Of a stretch of DNA of 64,000 nucleotides, positions 17,476-26,350 are shown in pieces. How positions within the stretch are numbered: position 1 is the first letter of the stretch; each line of letters begins with the position of its first letter. Position numbers and translations under genes: made by a program. Under the pieces are notes generated by a model. That model worked only from the letters and a program-made list of their open reading frames with translations. It searched no databases and had not been told where the DNA came from. Source of the stretch: Alistipes communis (GTDB taxonomy: Bacteria > Bacteroidota > Bacteroidia > Bacteroidales > Rikenellaceae); NCBI RefSeq assembly GCF_006542665.1, contig NZ_AP019735.1, forward strand, positions 930,001-994,000. The letters run 5' to 3'.

Positions 17476-20400
17476 ATGAAACGAATTATCTTTCTGGCAT
17501 CGCTTTTTCTGTTTGCGCATACGTTTGCGCTCGCACAAACGCGGAAAGACGGCGACAAGCCCGACCTCAACCGGGGGCGCACGCTCTACACTGTGGGTTA
17601 CGTGCATCTGGACACGCAGTGGAACTGGGACTATACCAAGACGATCGACGTCTTCCTCAAACGCACGCTCGAACGCAACTTCGACCTGTTCGAAAAGTAC
17701 CCCGACTACATCTTCACCTTCACGGGGGCACGCCGCTACCGCATGATGAAGGAGTACTACCCCGACCTCTACGCCAAGATGCTCGGCTACGTGCGCCAGG
17801 GGCGGTGGATCGCCGGAGGCTCCTGCGTCGAGGAGAGCGAGGTGAACGTCTCCTCGTCCGAGTCGATGATCCGCGAAGTCCTCTACGGCAACGCCTACTA
17901 CGAGCGGGAATTCGGCTATCGCAGCATCGACTACATGCTGCCCGACTGCTTCGGCTTCGTCGCCTCGATGCCGAGCGTACTGGCCCATGCGGGCATCGAA
18001 GGATTCTCCACGCAGAAACTCACGTGGCGCTCGGCCGCCGGCATCCCGTTCAACGTAGGCTTCTGGCAGGGCCCCGACGGCAAAGGCGTCGTGGCGGCGC
18101 TCAACGCGACGAAATACGCCGGACGCATCCCCGAGCGGCTCGACCGCGACTCGGCGTGGATCGCGCGCATCGACGCCAACATCGCCCGACACGGCCTCCA
18201 CTTCGACTACCGCTACTACGGCGTCGGCGACCGGGGCGGCTCGCCGCGTCCCGACGACGTGAAAAACGCGGTCGGATCGATCGGCAACCCCGACAGTGAG
18301 ATCGACGTCCGCCTCACCTCGTCGCAGCAGATGTTCGAAGACCTCACGCCGGCCCTGAAACGAAAACTTCCGGTCTACGCGGGCGACCTGCTGCTCATCG
18401 AGCACAGCGCCGGAAGCACGACCTCGCAGGTCTTCATGAAGCGGATGAACCGCAAGAACGAACTGCTGGCCAAAGCCGCCGAACAGGTCGCGGCCGGTGC
18501 CGACGCCGCGGGAATCGCCCGCTACCCGTTCGAGAAGATCAATCCGGCGTGGGAACTCATCCTCGGCAGCCAGATGCACGACATCCTGCCCGGCACGGCG
18601 ATCCCGCAAGCCTACGAATATTCGTGGAACGACGAGTTCGTGGCGGCCAACCTGCTGGCCTCCACGCTCGAAAACGCGGTGAGCCGGATGGCCGCACGCA
18701 TGGATACGCGCACGGCAGGACACCCCCTCGTGGTCTACAACCCCGTGGCGGCCGAGCGGGACGACATCGCCGAGGCGACGCTGGCGCTGCCGGCCGATAC
18801 GCGGTCGGTGATCGTCCGCGACGCCGACGGCAACATCCTGCCGTCGCAGATCGTATCGCGCGAGGGCAATCGGATCGGGTTCGTCTTCGGCTGCCGCATG
18901 AAGCCGATGAGCATGGAGGTATTCGATGTGGAGCCTTCTGCCGAACCCGAACAGGCTCCGGCGGAGTTGAAGGTCGACGGACGCACGCTCGAAAACGCCT
19001 GTTACCGCGTGGTGATCGCCCGTAACGGCGACATCGAATCGATCTTCGACAAGCGGCTCGGCCGCCAATTGCTGACGGCGCCCGCACGCCTCGAATTCCT
19101 GCACGAAAGCCCTCGCCAGTGGCCGGCCTGGAACATGGACTGGAAAGACCGCCGCCAGGCGCCCGTGGCGTTCATGGACGAGAACGCCGCCGTGCGCATC
19201 GTCGAGCGGGGACCCGTGCGCGCGACGCTGGAAGTGAGCCGTCAGGGCCGGGATTCGCGCATCGTGCAACGCATATCGCTCGCAGCGGGCGAAGCCGGCC
19301 GACGCATCGAGGTCGACAACCGCATCGACTGGCAGTCGACGGGCGTAAGCCTGAAAGCCGCCTTCCCGCTGGCGGCGGCGAACCCCGAAGCCTCCTACTC
19401 GCTCAACACGGCCGTGGTCGAACGCGGCAACAACGACTCGCTGAAATTCGAGGTTCCCTCGCGCGAATGGTTCGACCTGACCGACCGCAGCGGCCGTTTC
19501 GGCGTCTCAGTGCTCGAAGACTGCCGCTACGGTTCGGACAAGCCCGACGACAATACGCTGCGTCTGACGCTCATGTATACGCCCGAAGCCAACGTTCCGC
19601 GCTTCACCTACCAGGCGACGCAGGACTTCGGCATCCACGACGTCAAATACGCGCTCTACGGCCACGAAGGCGGCTGGGACAACGGCACGCCGTGGCAGGC
19701 CAAGTTCCTCAACCAACCTCTGCTGACCTTCGCAACCGAACGGCACGACGGAGACCGAGGCCGCCGGATCGCGTTGGCCGTACCCTCCACCGGACAGATC
19801 GACATCATGGCCTTCAAGAAGATGGAGGAGGGCCCTTACTACGTCGTCCGCGTCAACGAACTCTTCGGCAAGGCGTGCGACGGTGCGACGATCGAATTCC
19901 CGTCGGCAGTCGCGGAGGCCTTCGAAGTCGACGGACAGGAACGGCGCATCGGCAAAGCGACCGTCCGGAACGGAAAACTGACCTTCGACATCGGCAAGTT
20001 CGGCATCCGGTCGTTCGCCGTGCGATTCGCCGACACGTCCGCCCCGGCGAAACCTGTGCAGGAACAACTTCTGCTCGCATACGACGCCGATATTCTGAGC
20101 GATGATGCGGTCCGCAGCGACGGACGCATGGGACGCTCGGAGCAGACTCTGCCGGCAGAGATGCTTCCCGATACGATCACGAGCGAAGGGATCGATTTCG
20201 CGATCCGAGGCCGTGAAAAGGGGGCCGACAACGCCGTCGAATGCCGGGGCCAGCAGATCACGCTGCCGGCAGGCGACTACGACCGAATCTACCTGCTGGC
20301 AGCAGCCGAAGAGGAGGCCGCGGGATGCTTCGAGGTGGACGGTGCGGAGCAATGGCTCAACATCGCGAAATGGAAAGGATTCGTCGGACAACACTATGCG

Positions 20401-20736
20401 CAAACGATCGTGCCGGACAGCACCGCCTATAAGACGCTGGCCGTCGACAACCCCTACCTGCGCAAAGATCCGATCGCATGGTTCGCGTCGCACTGCCACG
20501 CACCGAAACGCAACATCGCCTACCAGTACTGTTACCTCTACAAATACGGCCTGGACATCGTCCCCGGAGCCAAAACGCTGACGCTGCCCGACAATCCCGG
20601 CATCAAGATCATGGCAGTGACGGTCACCAAAGAGGGGGTTCGCACCCTACCGCTGACCCCGCTCTACGACGATTTCGACGACTATCCGGTCTTCCGCTGG
20701 CGCAACCGGCCGAAATTCGACCTGAGCCACCGGTAG
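17476..20736 (+). CDS. GH38 family alpha-mannosidase, exported
   Basis: 1086 residues from the ATG at 17476, with a signal peptide MKRIIFLASLFLFAHTFALAQ. The GH38 catalytic domain starts with YTVGYVHLDTQWNW, where His44 and Asp46 are the expected zinc ligands, and MLPDCFGF, where Asp157 is the expected nucleophile. SQMHDILPGT supplies a further conserved His. The beta-rich middle and C-terminal domains follow, and the last 200 residues look like an added carbohydrate-binding-type region. The family removes alpha-mannose residues. It follows the LacI gene and is probably co-transcribed with it. Why a mannosidase sits with ribose genes is unclear. Confidence 0.9.
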   Translation: MKRIIFLASLFLFAHTFALAQTRKDGDKPDLNRGRTLYTVGYVHLDTQWNWDYTKTIDVFLKRTLERNFDLFEKYPDYIFTFTGARRYRMMKEYYPDLYAKMLGYVRQGRWIAGGSCVEESEVNVSSSESMIREVLYGNAYYEREFGYRSIDYMLPDCFGFVASMPSVLAHAGIEGFSTQKLTWRSAAGIPFNVGFWQGPDGKGVVAALNATKYAGRIPERLDRDSAWIARIDANIARHGLHFDYRYYGVGDRGGSPRPDDVKNAVGSIGNPDSEIDVRLTSSQQMFEDLTPALKRKLPVYAGDLLLIEHSAGSTTSQVFMKRMNRKNELLAKAAEQVAAGADAAGIARYPFEKINPAWELILGSQMHDILPGTAIPQAYEYSWNDEFVAANLLASTLENAVSRMAARMDTRTAGHPLVVYNPVAAERDDIAEATLALPADTRSVIVRDADGNILPSQIVSREGNRIGFVFGCRMKPMSMEVFDVEPSAEPEQAPAELKVDGRTLENACYRVVIARNGDIESIFDKRLGRQLLTAPARLEFLHESPRQWPAWNMDWKDRRQAPVAFMDENAAVRIVERGPVRATLEVSRQGRDSRIVQRISLAAGEAGRRIEVDNRIDWQSTGVSLKAAFPLAAANPEASYSLNTAVVERGNNDSLKFEVPSREWFDLTDRSGRFGVSVLEDCRYGSDKPDDNTLRLTLMYTPEANVPRFTYQATQDFGIHDVKYALYGHEGGWDNGTPWQAKFLNQPLLTFATERHDGDRGRRIALAVPSTGQIDIMAFKKMEEGPYYVVRVNELFGKACDGATIEFPSAVAEAFEVDGQERRIGKATVRNGKLTFDIGKFGIRSFAVRFADTSAPAKPVQEQLLLAYDADILSDDAVRSDGRMGRSEQTLPAEMLPDTITSEGIDFAIRGREKGADNAVECRGQQITLPAGDYDRIYLLAAAEEEAAGCFEVDGAEQWLNIAKWKGFVGQHYAQTIVPDSTAYKTLAVDNPYLRKDPIAWFASHCHAPKRNIAYQYCYLYKYGLDIVPGAKTLTLPDNPGIKIMAVTVTKEGVRTLPLTPLYDDFDDYPVFRWRNRPKFDLSHR

Positions 20737-20832
20737 CGGCGCCCTCCCCTTCCGGCGGCATGCCGGCCGAAATCCACCCGCAAAGGCGTCATGCCGCGGA
20801 TGCTCCGGCGGATTTACGGGATACACGTATAC

Positions 20833-20866
20833 AAAAAGGTCTTACCGCCGGCGGTAAGACCTTTTT
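20833..20866. terminator. Bidirectional terminator after the GH38 gene
   Basis: Perfect 17-base inverted repeat with the centre GCCGGC (arm AAAAAGGTCTTACCGCC), flanked by A and T runs on either side. It can stop transcription from both directions. Confidence 0.8.
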
Positions 20867-21049
20867 TGCCGCGGCCGTTGAAACGGGCGGACACACCAGT
20901 ACAGCGATCGTGCACGCACGCGGACCGTCCGTGCGGGGTGCAATGAACGCCTGCGATCCGGCACGTATAACGCCGAATGGCGATCGTCCGGCGGAACGAT
21001 TCCGTCCCGCATCGTCGAAGTCCCTGCCGCGAGGGCAGCGACCAAAACG

Positions 21050-21074
21050 AAAAAAGACCTGCAAGAAATGCAGG
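21050..21074 (-). terminator. Terminator after tRNA-Met
   Basis: On the minus strand: CCTGCA, a five-base loop, TGCAGG, then a T-rich tract. It lies 15 bases beyond the tRNA 3' end. Confidence 0.65.
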
Positions 21075-21088
21075 CCTTCGACTACTCG

Positions 21089-21162
21089 TGGACCCAGAGG
21101 GGCATGATCCCACGACCTTCGGATTATGAGTCCGCTGCTCTGACCGACTGAGCTATGGGTCC
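21089..21162 (-). tRNA. tRNA-Met, anticodon CAT
   Basis: Cloverleaf on the minus strand: acceptor GGACCCA pairs with TGGGTCC plus discriminator A, the D-arm is AGCTCAGTCGGTCAGAGC, and the anticodon loop is CTCATAA with the anticodon at 21126-21128. CCA is not encoded. The T-loop region (GGGATCATGCCCC) differs from the usual TTCRA and the T-stem is imperfect. A CAT anticodon could also be the lysidine-modified Ile2 tRNA; Met is the simpler call. Confidence 0.85.
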
Positions 21163-21193
21163 GTCCGATCGGGAAAACCCGACGATACGGTTG

Positions 21194-21201
21194 CAAAGAT
21201 A
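21194..21201 (-). promoter_or_regulatory. tRNA-Met promoter, -7 box
   Basis: TATCTTTG on the minus strand, about 31 bases before the tRNA 5' end. Confidence 0.6.
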
Positions 21202-21919
21202 AAAAAACAATTCCGAATTCACAATTCGCCGACCCGCATTTTGCACTTCGCGAATTCCGCATGCCCGACACCGAACCGCATCGTCGGGAAACCTCCGACA
21301 ACCAGCGGCCCGACGGCAGAGGAAGAGTGCCCCGAAATTTCGATTCAGCTTTTCCTGCAAGAAACTATTTATCCCCACTGTTGCCGCCAGGCGGCGCCGA
21401 AGGCATCCGCCTGGCGGAAAGCTCGGTGAATCCCGCTGGCTTGCGCCTAAAACGCCACATGGACAAGCTCGCGCCGCGTTTTCGACGGCGCAGCCCCGCC
21501 CGTTCTTCTTTCCGATTTTCCGCAAGGCGGAGCGACTGTACGCTTTGGCTGTGTCGCCGACTCTGCGGGGTAGAACTCTGCGGAGCACGTCAAGATAGCG
21601 GGCCTCCGCGGGCGGAGGCAGTGGCCCGCGCGGCGCTAAGACGCTGCAATGTTGCCACAGAATGTGCGGGGTTCAGCAAGGCATAAACTTCGGCCCGCGC
21701 AGTGCCATGGCGCCGCAGAGTCCCGACAGGATGTGAGACGTGTACAGACCGCAAGTCCGAACAGTACAAGACAAGATATGCCCGAATGCAGCCGTCGGTG
21801 CAGGACGGAGGGGCGTCGCACAGCGACGCAGAAATTAAAGACACGAAACACGGCGGGTTATTTTTGCGGCCGGACATGAAATAAATCGCCGGCAGGGAAC
21901 GAATTTGAAAATAATTTAT
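21202..21919. other. Gene-free stretch rich in inverted repeats
   Basis: About 700 bases between the tRNA promoter and the L31 promoter. No open frame here has a recognisable protein. Strong hairpins are visible: CCGCCAGGCGG at 21384-21394 pairs perfectly with 21407-21417; GCCTCCGC and GGAGGC pair around 21602-21619; GCGTCGC/GCGACGC pair around 21813-21829. The stretch may hold a structured RNA or be decayed sequence; I cannot assign a known RNA family. Confidence 0.4.
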
Positions 21920-21927
21920 TACCTTTG
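21920..21927 (+). promoter_or_regulatory. L31 gene promoter, -7 box
   Basis: TACCTTTG, 38 bases before the L31 start. Confidence 0.65.
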
Positions 21928-21964
21928 CCCCACGATTCAATTTTTCAACAAAAACAAAACGAAA

Positions 21965-22234
21965 ATGAAAAAAGGTATTCACCCTGAGAATTATCGTTTG
22001 GTGGCATTCAAGGACATGTCGAATGACCACGTGTTTTTGTGTCGGTCCGCCGTTTCGACAAAAGAGACCATCGAAGTGAACGGCGAAACCTATCCCGTGT
22101 ATAAGATGGAAATTTCCAACACCTCTCACCCGTTCTACACCGGTAAGATGAAGTTGGTAGACACCGCCGGTCGCGTCGATAAGTTTATGAGCCGCTACGC
22201 AAAACGCTACGATAAGAAGAACGCTGCGAAATAA
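21965..22234 (+). CDS. rpmE2: 50S ribosomal protein L31 type B
   Basis: 89 residues from the ATG at 21965 (MKKGIHPENYRLVAFKDMS). The sequence matches the type B (C-minus) L31 form: no zinc-binding CxxC pair, and the typical TCxSTIET-like region is here SAVSTKETIEVNG, followed by SHPFYTGKMKLVDTAGRVDKF. It is part of the large ribosomal subunit. It stands alone with its own promoter and terminator. Confidence 0.95.
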   Translation: MKKGIHPENYRLVAFKDMSNDHVFLCRSAVSTKETIEVNGETYPVYKMEISNTSHPFYTGKMKLVDTAGRVDKFMSRYAKRYDKKNAAK

Positions 22235-22254
22235 GCATTCCGCACGTTACGACA

Positions 22255-22294
22255 AACGTCCTGCATCCTTACGGATCGCAGGACGTTCTCTTTT
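22255..22294 (+). terminator. Terminator after L31
   Basis: AACGTCCTGC at 22255-22264 pairs perfectly with GCAGGACGTT at 22278-22287, followed by CTCTTTTG. Confidence 0.75.
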
Positions 22295-22548
22295 GTACCG
22301 TCGCCACCGGTCGAAACGGACGGCGAACGCCCCGCGGACGATTCGACCGCACCGAAAACAGAAGAGGAGCCGAAAGTCGGAAGGCAGGCAGAGCGAAAGC
22401 GAAAAGGCGGGAAGGGACGGCCCGACATGGCGGCGGACACAAAAACGAGAATGCGAACGTCCCGCGCTTCGACCGGCTGCATCCGACGACGACCGCACCG
22501 CTCTGAATGCCCGCCGCTCGAACGGCAATATTCCGATTCCGATAGCGG

Positions 22549-22584
22549 CAAAAACGGGTTCCGACCGGCCGGTCGGAACCCGTT
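22549..22584 (-). terminator. Terminator after the DUF3127 gene
   Basis: A perfect 16-base inverted repeat (AACGGGTTCCGACCGG and its complement), followed on the minus strand by TTTT. The 250 bases between this and the L31 terminator hold no gene that I can recognise. Confidence 0.75.
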
Positions 22585-22603
22585 CAAACGGTCGGGCCGT
22601 CGC

Positions 22604-22984
22604 TCAGAACGGCAGGTCGTCCACCTCGGCGGCGGCACCTCCTCCGAACGAACCGCCTTCGGCGGGAATGTCCGACGGCAGCGGCGCATCGGTCATCGGA
22701 ACCGGCGGTTGCTGCTGCTTGGGCTGCACGCGCCAGGCGCGGATGTCGGTGTACCAGCGGCCGTTGTATTCGCGCGACTCGATGTTGACCGACACGAGGA
22801 AGGTCTCTCCTTCGCGCAGTTTGGCCACGTCGCTCTCCTTGTTGAAAAACGTCACGCAGATTTTGCGGGAGAACTGCCCGCCGTCGTTGTAGTCGAAGAC
22901 AACGTCCTGACGCTGCCATTCGCCCCGAGCGGAAGTACCCCGCGTCACGGGCATGATCTTATATACGACTCCTTCGAATTCCAT
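22604..22984 (-). CDS. DUF3127 domain protein (OB-fold-like)
   Basis: 126 residues from the ATG at 22982-22984 (MEFEGVVYKIMPVTRGTSARGEW). An upstream in-frame start at 23044 lies inside a terminator and is rejected. The body matches DUF3127: WQRQDVVFDYNDGGQFSRKICVTFFNKESDVAKLREGE, then VNIESREYNGRWYTDIRAWRVQ. The tail is rich in Pro, Gly and Gln and ends in the acidic AAAEVDDLPF, reminiscent of the SSB-type DDLPF C-terminal tip. That suggests a single-stranded-DNA-binding-like role (inference). It is flanked by terminators on both sides, so it is a single-gene unit. Confidence 0.85.
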   Translation of the reverse strand: MEFEGVVYKIMPVTRGTSARGEWQRQDVVFDYNDGGQFSRKICVTFFNKESDVAKLREGETFLVSVNIESREYNGRWYTDIRAWRVQPKQQQPPVPMTDAPLPSDIPAEGGSFGGGAAAEVDDLPF

Positions 22985-23020
22985 AATATCATCAATAAAT
23001 CGGTTGAAAACAATGATCGA

Positions 23021-23049
23021 AAAAAGTGTCTCCCGAAGAGACACTTTTT
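23021..23049. terminator. Bidirectional terminator between the FKBP and DUF3127 genes
   Basis: AAAAAGTGTCTC and GAGACACTTTTT pair perfectly around the loop CCGAA, with A and T runs on both sides. Confidence 0.8.
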
Positions 23050-23071
23050 CCGTATGACACGCCGACGGCGA

Positions 23072-24106
23072 TTACTTCTTCGCCGGCTCGGCCACCTTCG
23101 TGCTGTCGGCCGGAGCGGGTTCCACGTAAGGTTTCACGTCGACCACCTCCACGCTGAATTCGAGCGCTTCGTTGGCCCCGATGTCGCGGCCCGCGCCGCG
23201 CTCGCCGTAGGCCAGCTCCGCCGGAATCCACAACGTGATCTTACCGCCCTTGCCGACGAGCTTCATGCCTTCGGTCCAACCCTTGATGACGCGGTTGAGC
23301 GGGAACTCGGCCGGTTCGTTGCGCTCGTACGACGAGTCGAAGACCTTGCCCTTGCGGTTCTTGCCCTCGTAATTCACCACGACCACGTCGCGGTCGTCGA
23401 CGGCGATCGTGTCGGCGTCGCCCGGACGCTCGATCTTGTAGAGCAGGCCCGATTCGGTCTTCTCGACACCCGACTTCTTGGCGATACCTTCCAGCCACTT
23501 CGCCGACGCCTCGGCGTTCTCGCGCGGACGGACGACCATGAAGTAGTTTTGCAAATAGCCCTGCACGATCATCTCGTCCATCTTGGCGACGCTGTCGCGC
23601 ACGTTGGCCATCGCCTCGGTGATCCATACGATCTGTACGGGGATGTCGCTCGACTTGATATTGTTACCGATGTCGTTACCGAAAGCGTACGACACCGAGT
23701 CGCACTCGCCCGGCGTGAGGAACATCGGCTCCGCAGCGGGAAGCGTGTCTTTCAGCATACCCGTCGAATCGGCGGCGACAGCAGCCTGCATCGCCTTCTT
23801 CTGCTGGATGGCGAAGGCGCGTGCGCCGCGCTTGTTCATGAAGTAATCGCGCAGGATGTCGATGGCATCCTCGTGCTTCTGCTTCGACTTGTCGAGCGCG
23901 CCCTCCTTGATGCCCTTGTTCACCTCCTCGAAATTGAAGGGGATGTCGCTCATCTCGTACTGCATTCCGTAGCCGATATTGGCTCCCAATGCATACGACA
24001 GCGAGTCGAATTTCGACAGACTGCCCATTTTCAACGTCTTGTTGCCGCCGCAGGAGCAGAGCAACACGGCACCCGCGAGCGCCGCAACCGATAACAGTTT
24101 TTTCAT
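23072..24106 (-). CDS. FKBP-type peptidyl-prolyl isomerase lipoprotein with duplicated N-terminal segment
   Basis: 344 residues from the ATG at 24104-24106, with lipoprotein signal ending VLLCSC. Two FKBP_N-type segments are seen: DSLSYALGANIGYGM (about 34-48) and DSVSYAFGNDIGNNI (about residue 135). The C-terminal FKBP catalytic domain includes VVVVNYEGKNRKGKVFDSSYERNEP, RVIKGWTEGMKLVGKGGK and WIPAELAYGERGAG. It should help fold proteins in the periplasm or at the outer membrane. The -7 box at 24151-24158 gives it its own promoter, separate from the second FKBP gene upstream. Confidence 0.9.
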   Translation of the reverse strand: MKKLLSVAALAGAVLLCSCGGNKTLKMGSLSKFDSLSYALGANIGYGMQYEMSDIPFNFEEVNKGIKEGALDKSKQKHEDAIDILRDYFMNKRGARAFAIQQKKAMQAAVAADSTGMLKDTLPAAEPMFLTPGECDSVSYAFGNDIGNNIKSSDIPVQIVWITEAMANVRDSVAKMDEMIVQGYLQNYFMVVRPRENAEASAKWLEGIAKKSGVEKTESGLLYKIERPGDADTIAVDDRDVVVVNYEGKNRKGKVFDSSYERNEPAEFPLNRVIKGWTEGMKLVGKGGKITLWIPAELAYGERGAGRDIGANEALEFSVEVVDVKPYVEPAPADSTKVAEPAKK

Positions 24107-24150
24107 TTGCGTATCAAAGTTTTTATAAAGTTTCATAGTGCACAAGCATA

Positions 24151-24158
24151 CAAAGATA
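24151..24158 (-). promoter_or_regulatory. FKBP gene promoter, -7 box
   Basis: TATCTTTG on the minus strand, 45 bases before the ATG. Confidence 0.65.
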
Positions 24159-24222
24159 TACAAATTAATCGATATTCGTGCGTCCGTCGGCGGCAAATCG
24201 CAGTTTTTCCCGCAAAATCCGC

Positions 24223-24927
24223 CTAACGGCCGCCGGACTTTCCTCCGGCGGGCGCATCGGCCTGCACGTCGAGCAGTTCGGCTTCGTAATAGAGCGTCTC
24301 GTTGGCCCCCACTCCCAACGTCCGGTCGCCCTCGGCACCGTAGGCCAGCGCGGCAGGAACCCACAATTTCACGGCACCGCCGCTGCCCAGCAGCTTCAAC
24401 CCCTCGCGCAACCCCGCGGGAAGCGAATCAAGGCGCGTGCGCAACGTATCGCCACGCTCGTAGGAGGAGTAAATCTCCCCGCCGTCGCGCCGCAACGCCT
24501 TGATGCGAACGGCGATGCGGGCCGTGTCGGAGGCGATCGTCCGTTTGAGGTCGCCGTCGCGCGTAACGTCGTACCGCAAGCCCGATTCGCTGCTCTTGAA
24601 CCCCTGACCCGAAGTCACGTCGTCCAGAAACCGCCGCTCCTGCTCGCGGATCTTCTCGGGCACGGCATAGTTCACATAACGCAGGTAGAAGGTCTGCGCC
24701 TCCTCCATGGTCATCGACTGCCGGCCGGCAAAATAATCCGCGATTCCCTTGCAGACGGCCGCGGCATTCAGCGTCGAATCCATTTTCAGCAGGTTGGCAC
24801 CCACGTTGAGACCGATGACATAAGCCACCGAATCGGTATCGGTGTGTAATTTCACCCCGCCGCCGCTTTTGGAACAACCGCTCCACAACGTCAGCATCAG
24901 GATCGGAAGGATCGTAAATCGTTTCAT
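24223..24927 (-). CDS. FKBP-type peptidyl-prolyl isomerase lipoprotein
   Basis: 234 residues. Lipoprotein signal MKRFTILPILMLTLWSGC, one FKBP_N-like segment (DSVAYVIGLNVGANLL, about 32-47), and a C-terminal FKBP domain: IYSSYERGDTLRTRLDSLPAGLREGLKLLGSGG, VKLWVPAALAYGAEGDRTLGVGANETL. The usual aromatic active-site residues are only partly kept (the typical FDSSY is IYSSY). It starts 13 bases after the nhaA stop and is probably co-transcribed with nhaA. Confidence 0.85.
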   Translation of the reverse strand: MKRFTILPILMLTLWSGCSKSGGGVKLHTDTDSVAYVIGLNVGANLLKMDSTLNAAAVCKGIADYFAGRQSMTMEEAQTFYLRYVNYAVPEKIREQERRFLDDVTSGQGFKSSESGLRYDVTRDGDLKRTIASDTARIAVRIKALRRDGGEIYSSYERGDTLRTRLDSLPAGLREGLKLLGSGGAVKLWVPAALAYGAEGDRTLGVGANETLYYEAELLDVQADAPAGGKSGGR

Positions 24928-24940
24928 ATCGTTGGTCGTT

Positions 24941-26350
24941 TTAATTCTTTACCGCAGGCATCGTGGCACGGATCAGCAGCGCCCCGAGCAGGGCCGAGGC
25001 GAGCGATCCCAACAGGATGGCGATCTTGCCCTGATTGACGAAGAACTCCTCGTCGAAAGCCAGCGCGTCGACGAAGATCGACATCGTGAAACCGATACCG
25101 CCCAGGCAGGCCACGGCCAGCAGCATCCGCCACGAAACGCCGCCCGGCATCTCGGCAAGCCCCGACTTGACGGCCGCCCAGCTCGTGAGGAGGATTCCAA
25201 GCGGCTTGCCCACGAGCAGTCCCAAGAAAATGCCCATGCCGACGGCTCCGCCCTCAGAAGAATAGCGGAAAATATCGAGGTATTCCAGATCGATGCGCAC
25301 CCCCGCGTTGGCCAACGCGAAGATCGGCATGATGATGAACGTGACGTACGGCGCGAGCAGATCTTCCAGACGGTAACTCATGCCGATCGAGTTGTAGGAG
25401 AGGTCCTTCATGCGTTGCAGGTAATAACGCTGCTCGGCGTCGGGAAAACGTTCGTCCTCCTCGCGCACCCGTTCCAGCGACCGGGTGAAGTTGCGCAGCT
25501 GGCGAAAGAAATAGGGCTTGCTGTAACGCGGGCGCATGGGAATGATCATCGCCATCGCCACGCCCGACAGCGTAGCGTGGATGCCCGAATAATAGAAAAG
25601 TCCCCACACCACGAAGGCCGGGATCAGGAAATAAGAGATCCGCGTCTCGCCCAGACGGTTGAGTCCGTAAAGCCCTGCCATGATGGCCAGTGCGAGGAAC
25701 AGAAAGCCCCATTTCACCGCACCGCCGTAGAAGACGGCGATTACTAGGATCGCACCCAGGTCGTCGACGACGGCCAGCGCCGTGAGGAAAATTTTGAGCG
25801 AGACGGGCACACGATCGCCCATGAGCGACAGGATGCCGATGGCGAAGGCGATGTCGGTGGCCGTGGGTATTCCCCAGCCGTGCGCCGCCGGCGTACCGTG
25901 GTTGAAGGCCAGATAGATCAGCGCCGGCGCGAGCATACCGCCCGCCGCGGCCATGACCGGCAGGATCGCCTTGCGCGCCGTCGAAAGTTCACCGCAGACG
26001 ATCTCACGTTTGATTTCGAGCCCCACGACGAAGAAGAAAATCACCATCAATCCGTCGTTGATGAGCTTTTCGACGTTCATGTCGCGCGGGAAGACCAGAT
26101 CGACCACATGGTCGGGGCTCTCGATCAGCAGCGACAGGTCGGTGCTCAGCACATGTTCGTAGTACATCGCCGTCGAGGGCAGATTGGCCAGCAGCATCGC
26201 CGCCGCCACGCAGAGCATCAGCACCGCGCCGCCCGCCCACGGCACGCGCATGAAACGCCGGCGCCGTTCGTCGAGCCGGTGCCGCTTGCGCACCCAGCTG
26301 TACCGCGAGAAGAGTTCGGCATGATCCTGAGGTGTACGTTGATCGCTCAT
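24941..26350 (-). CDS. nhaA: Na+/H+ antiporter NhaA
   Basis: 469 residues, 11-12 membrane segments. The family motif around the paired aspartates is clear (ALAVVDDLGAILVIAVFYGG), as are the conserved stretch GWGIPTATDIAFAIGILSLMG and VGLEIKREIVCGELS. It expels sodium in exchange for protons at the inner membrane and supports pH and salt balance. The N-terminus is longer and more basic than in E. coli NhaA (about 30 extra residues), and an insertion rich in charge lies near residue 290. Its start codon overlaps the stop of the upstream ureohydrolase gene by 4 bases. Confidence 0.95.
   Translation of the reverse strand: MSDQRTPQDHAELFSRYSWVRKRHRLDERRRRFMRVPWAGGAVLMLCVAAAMLLANLPSTAMYYEHVLSTDLSLLIESPDHVVDLVFPRDMNVEKLINDGLMVIFFFVVGLEIKREIVCGELSTARKAILPVMAAAGGMLAPALIYLAFNHGTPAAHGWGIPTATDIAFAIGILSLMGDRVPVSLKIFLTALAVVDDLGAILVIAVFYGGAVKWGFLFLALAIMAGLYGLNRLGETRISYFLIPAFVVWGLFYYSGIHATLSGVAMAMIIPMRPRYSKPYFFRQLRNFTRSLERVREEDERFPDAEQRYYLQRMKDLSYNSIGMSYRLEDLLAPYVTFIIMPIFALANAGVRIDLEYLDIFRYSSEGGAVGMGIFLGLLVGKPLGILLTSWAAVKSGLAEMPGGVSWRMLLAVACLGGIGFTMSIFVDALAFDEEFFVNQGKIAILLGSLASALLGALLIRATMPAVKN

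Noticed and set aside
17511..17542. Operator-like half sites (TTTGCGCA, TTTGCGC, GCACAAAC) in the first codons of the GH38 gene
   Set aside because: They encode the hydrophobic signal peptide, and the half sites face outward, unlike the two good palindromes; probably chance.
21590..22129. A 179-codon frame on the minus strand over the L31 leader
   Set aside because: It runs through the L31 gene and its promoter in antisense and has no protein-like pattern.
22427..24094. A 555-codon plus-strand frame across the DUF3127 and FKBP genes
   Set aside because: It crosses two genes and a bidirectional terminator; its translation shows no domain.
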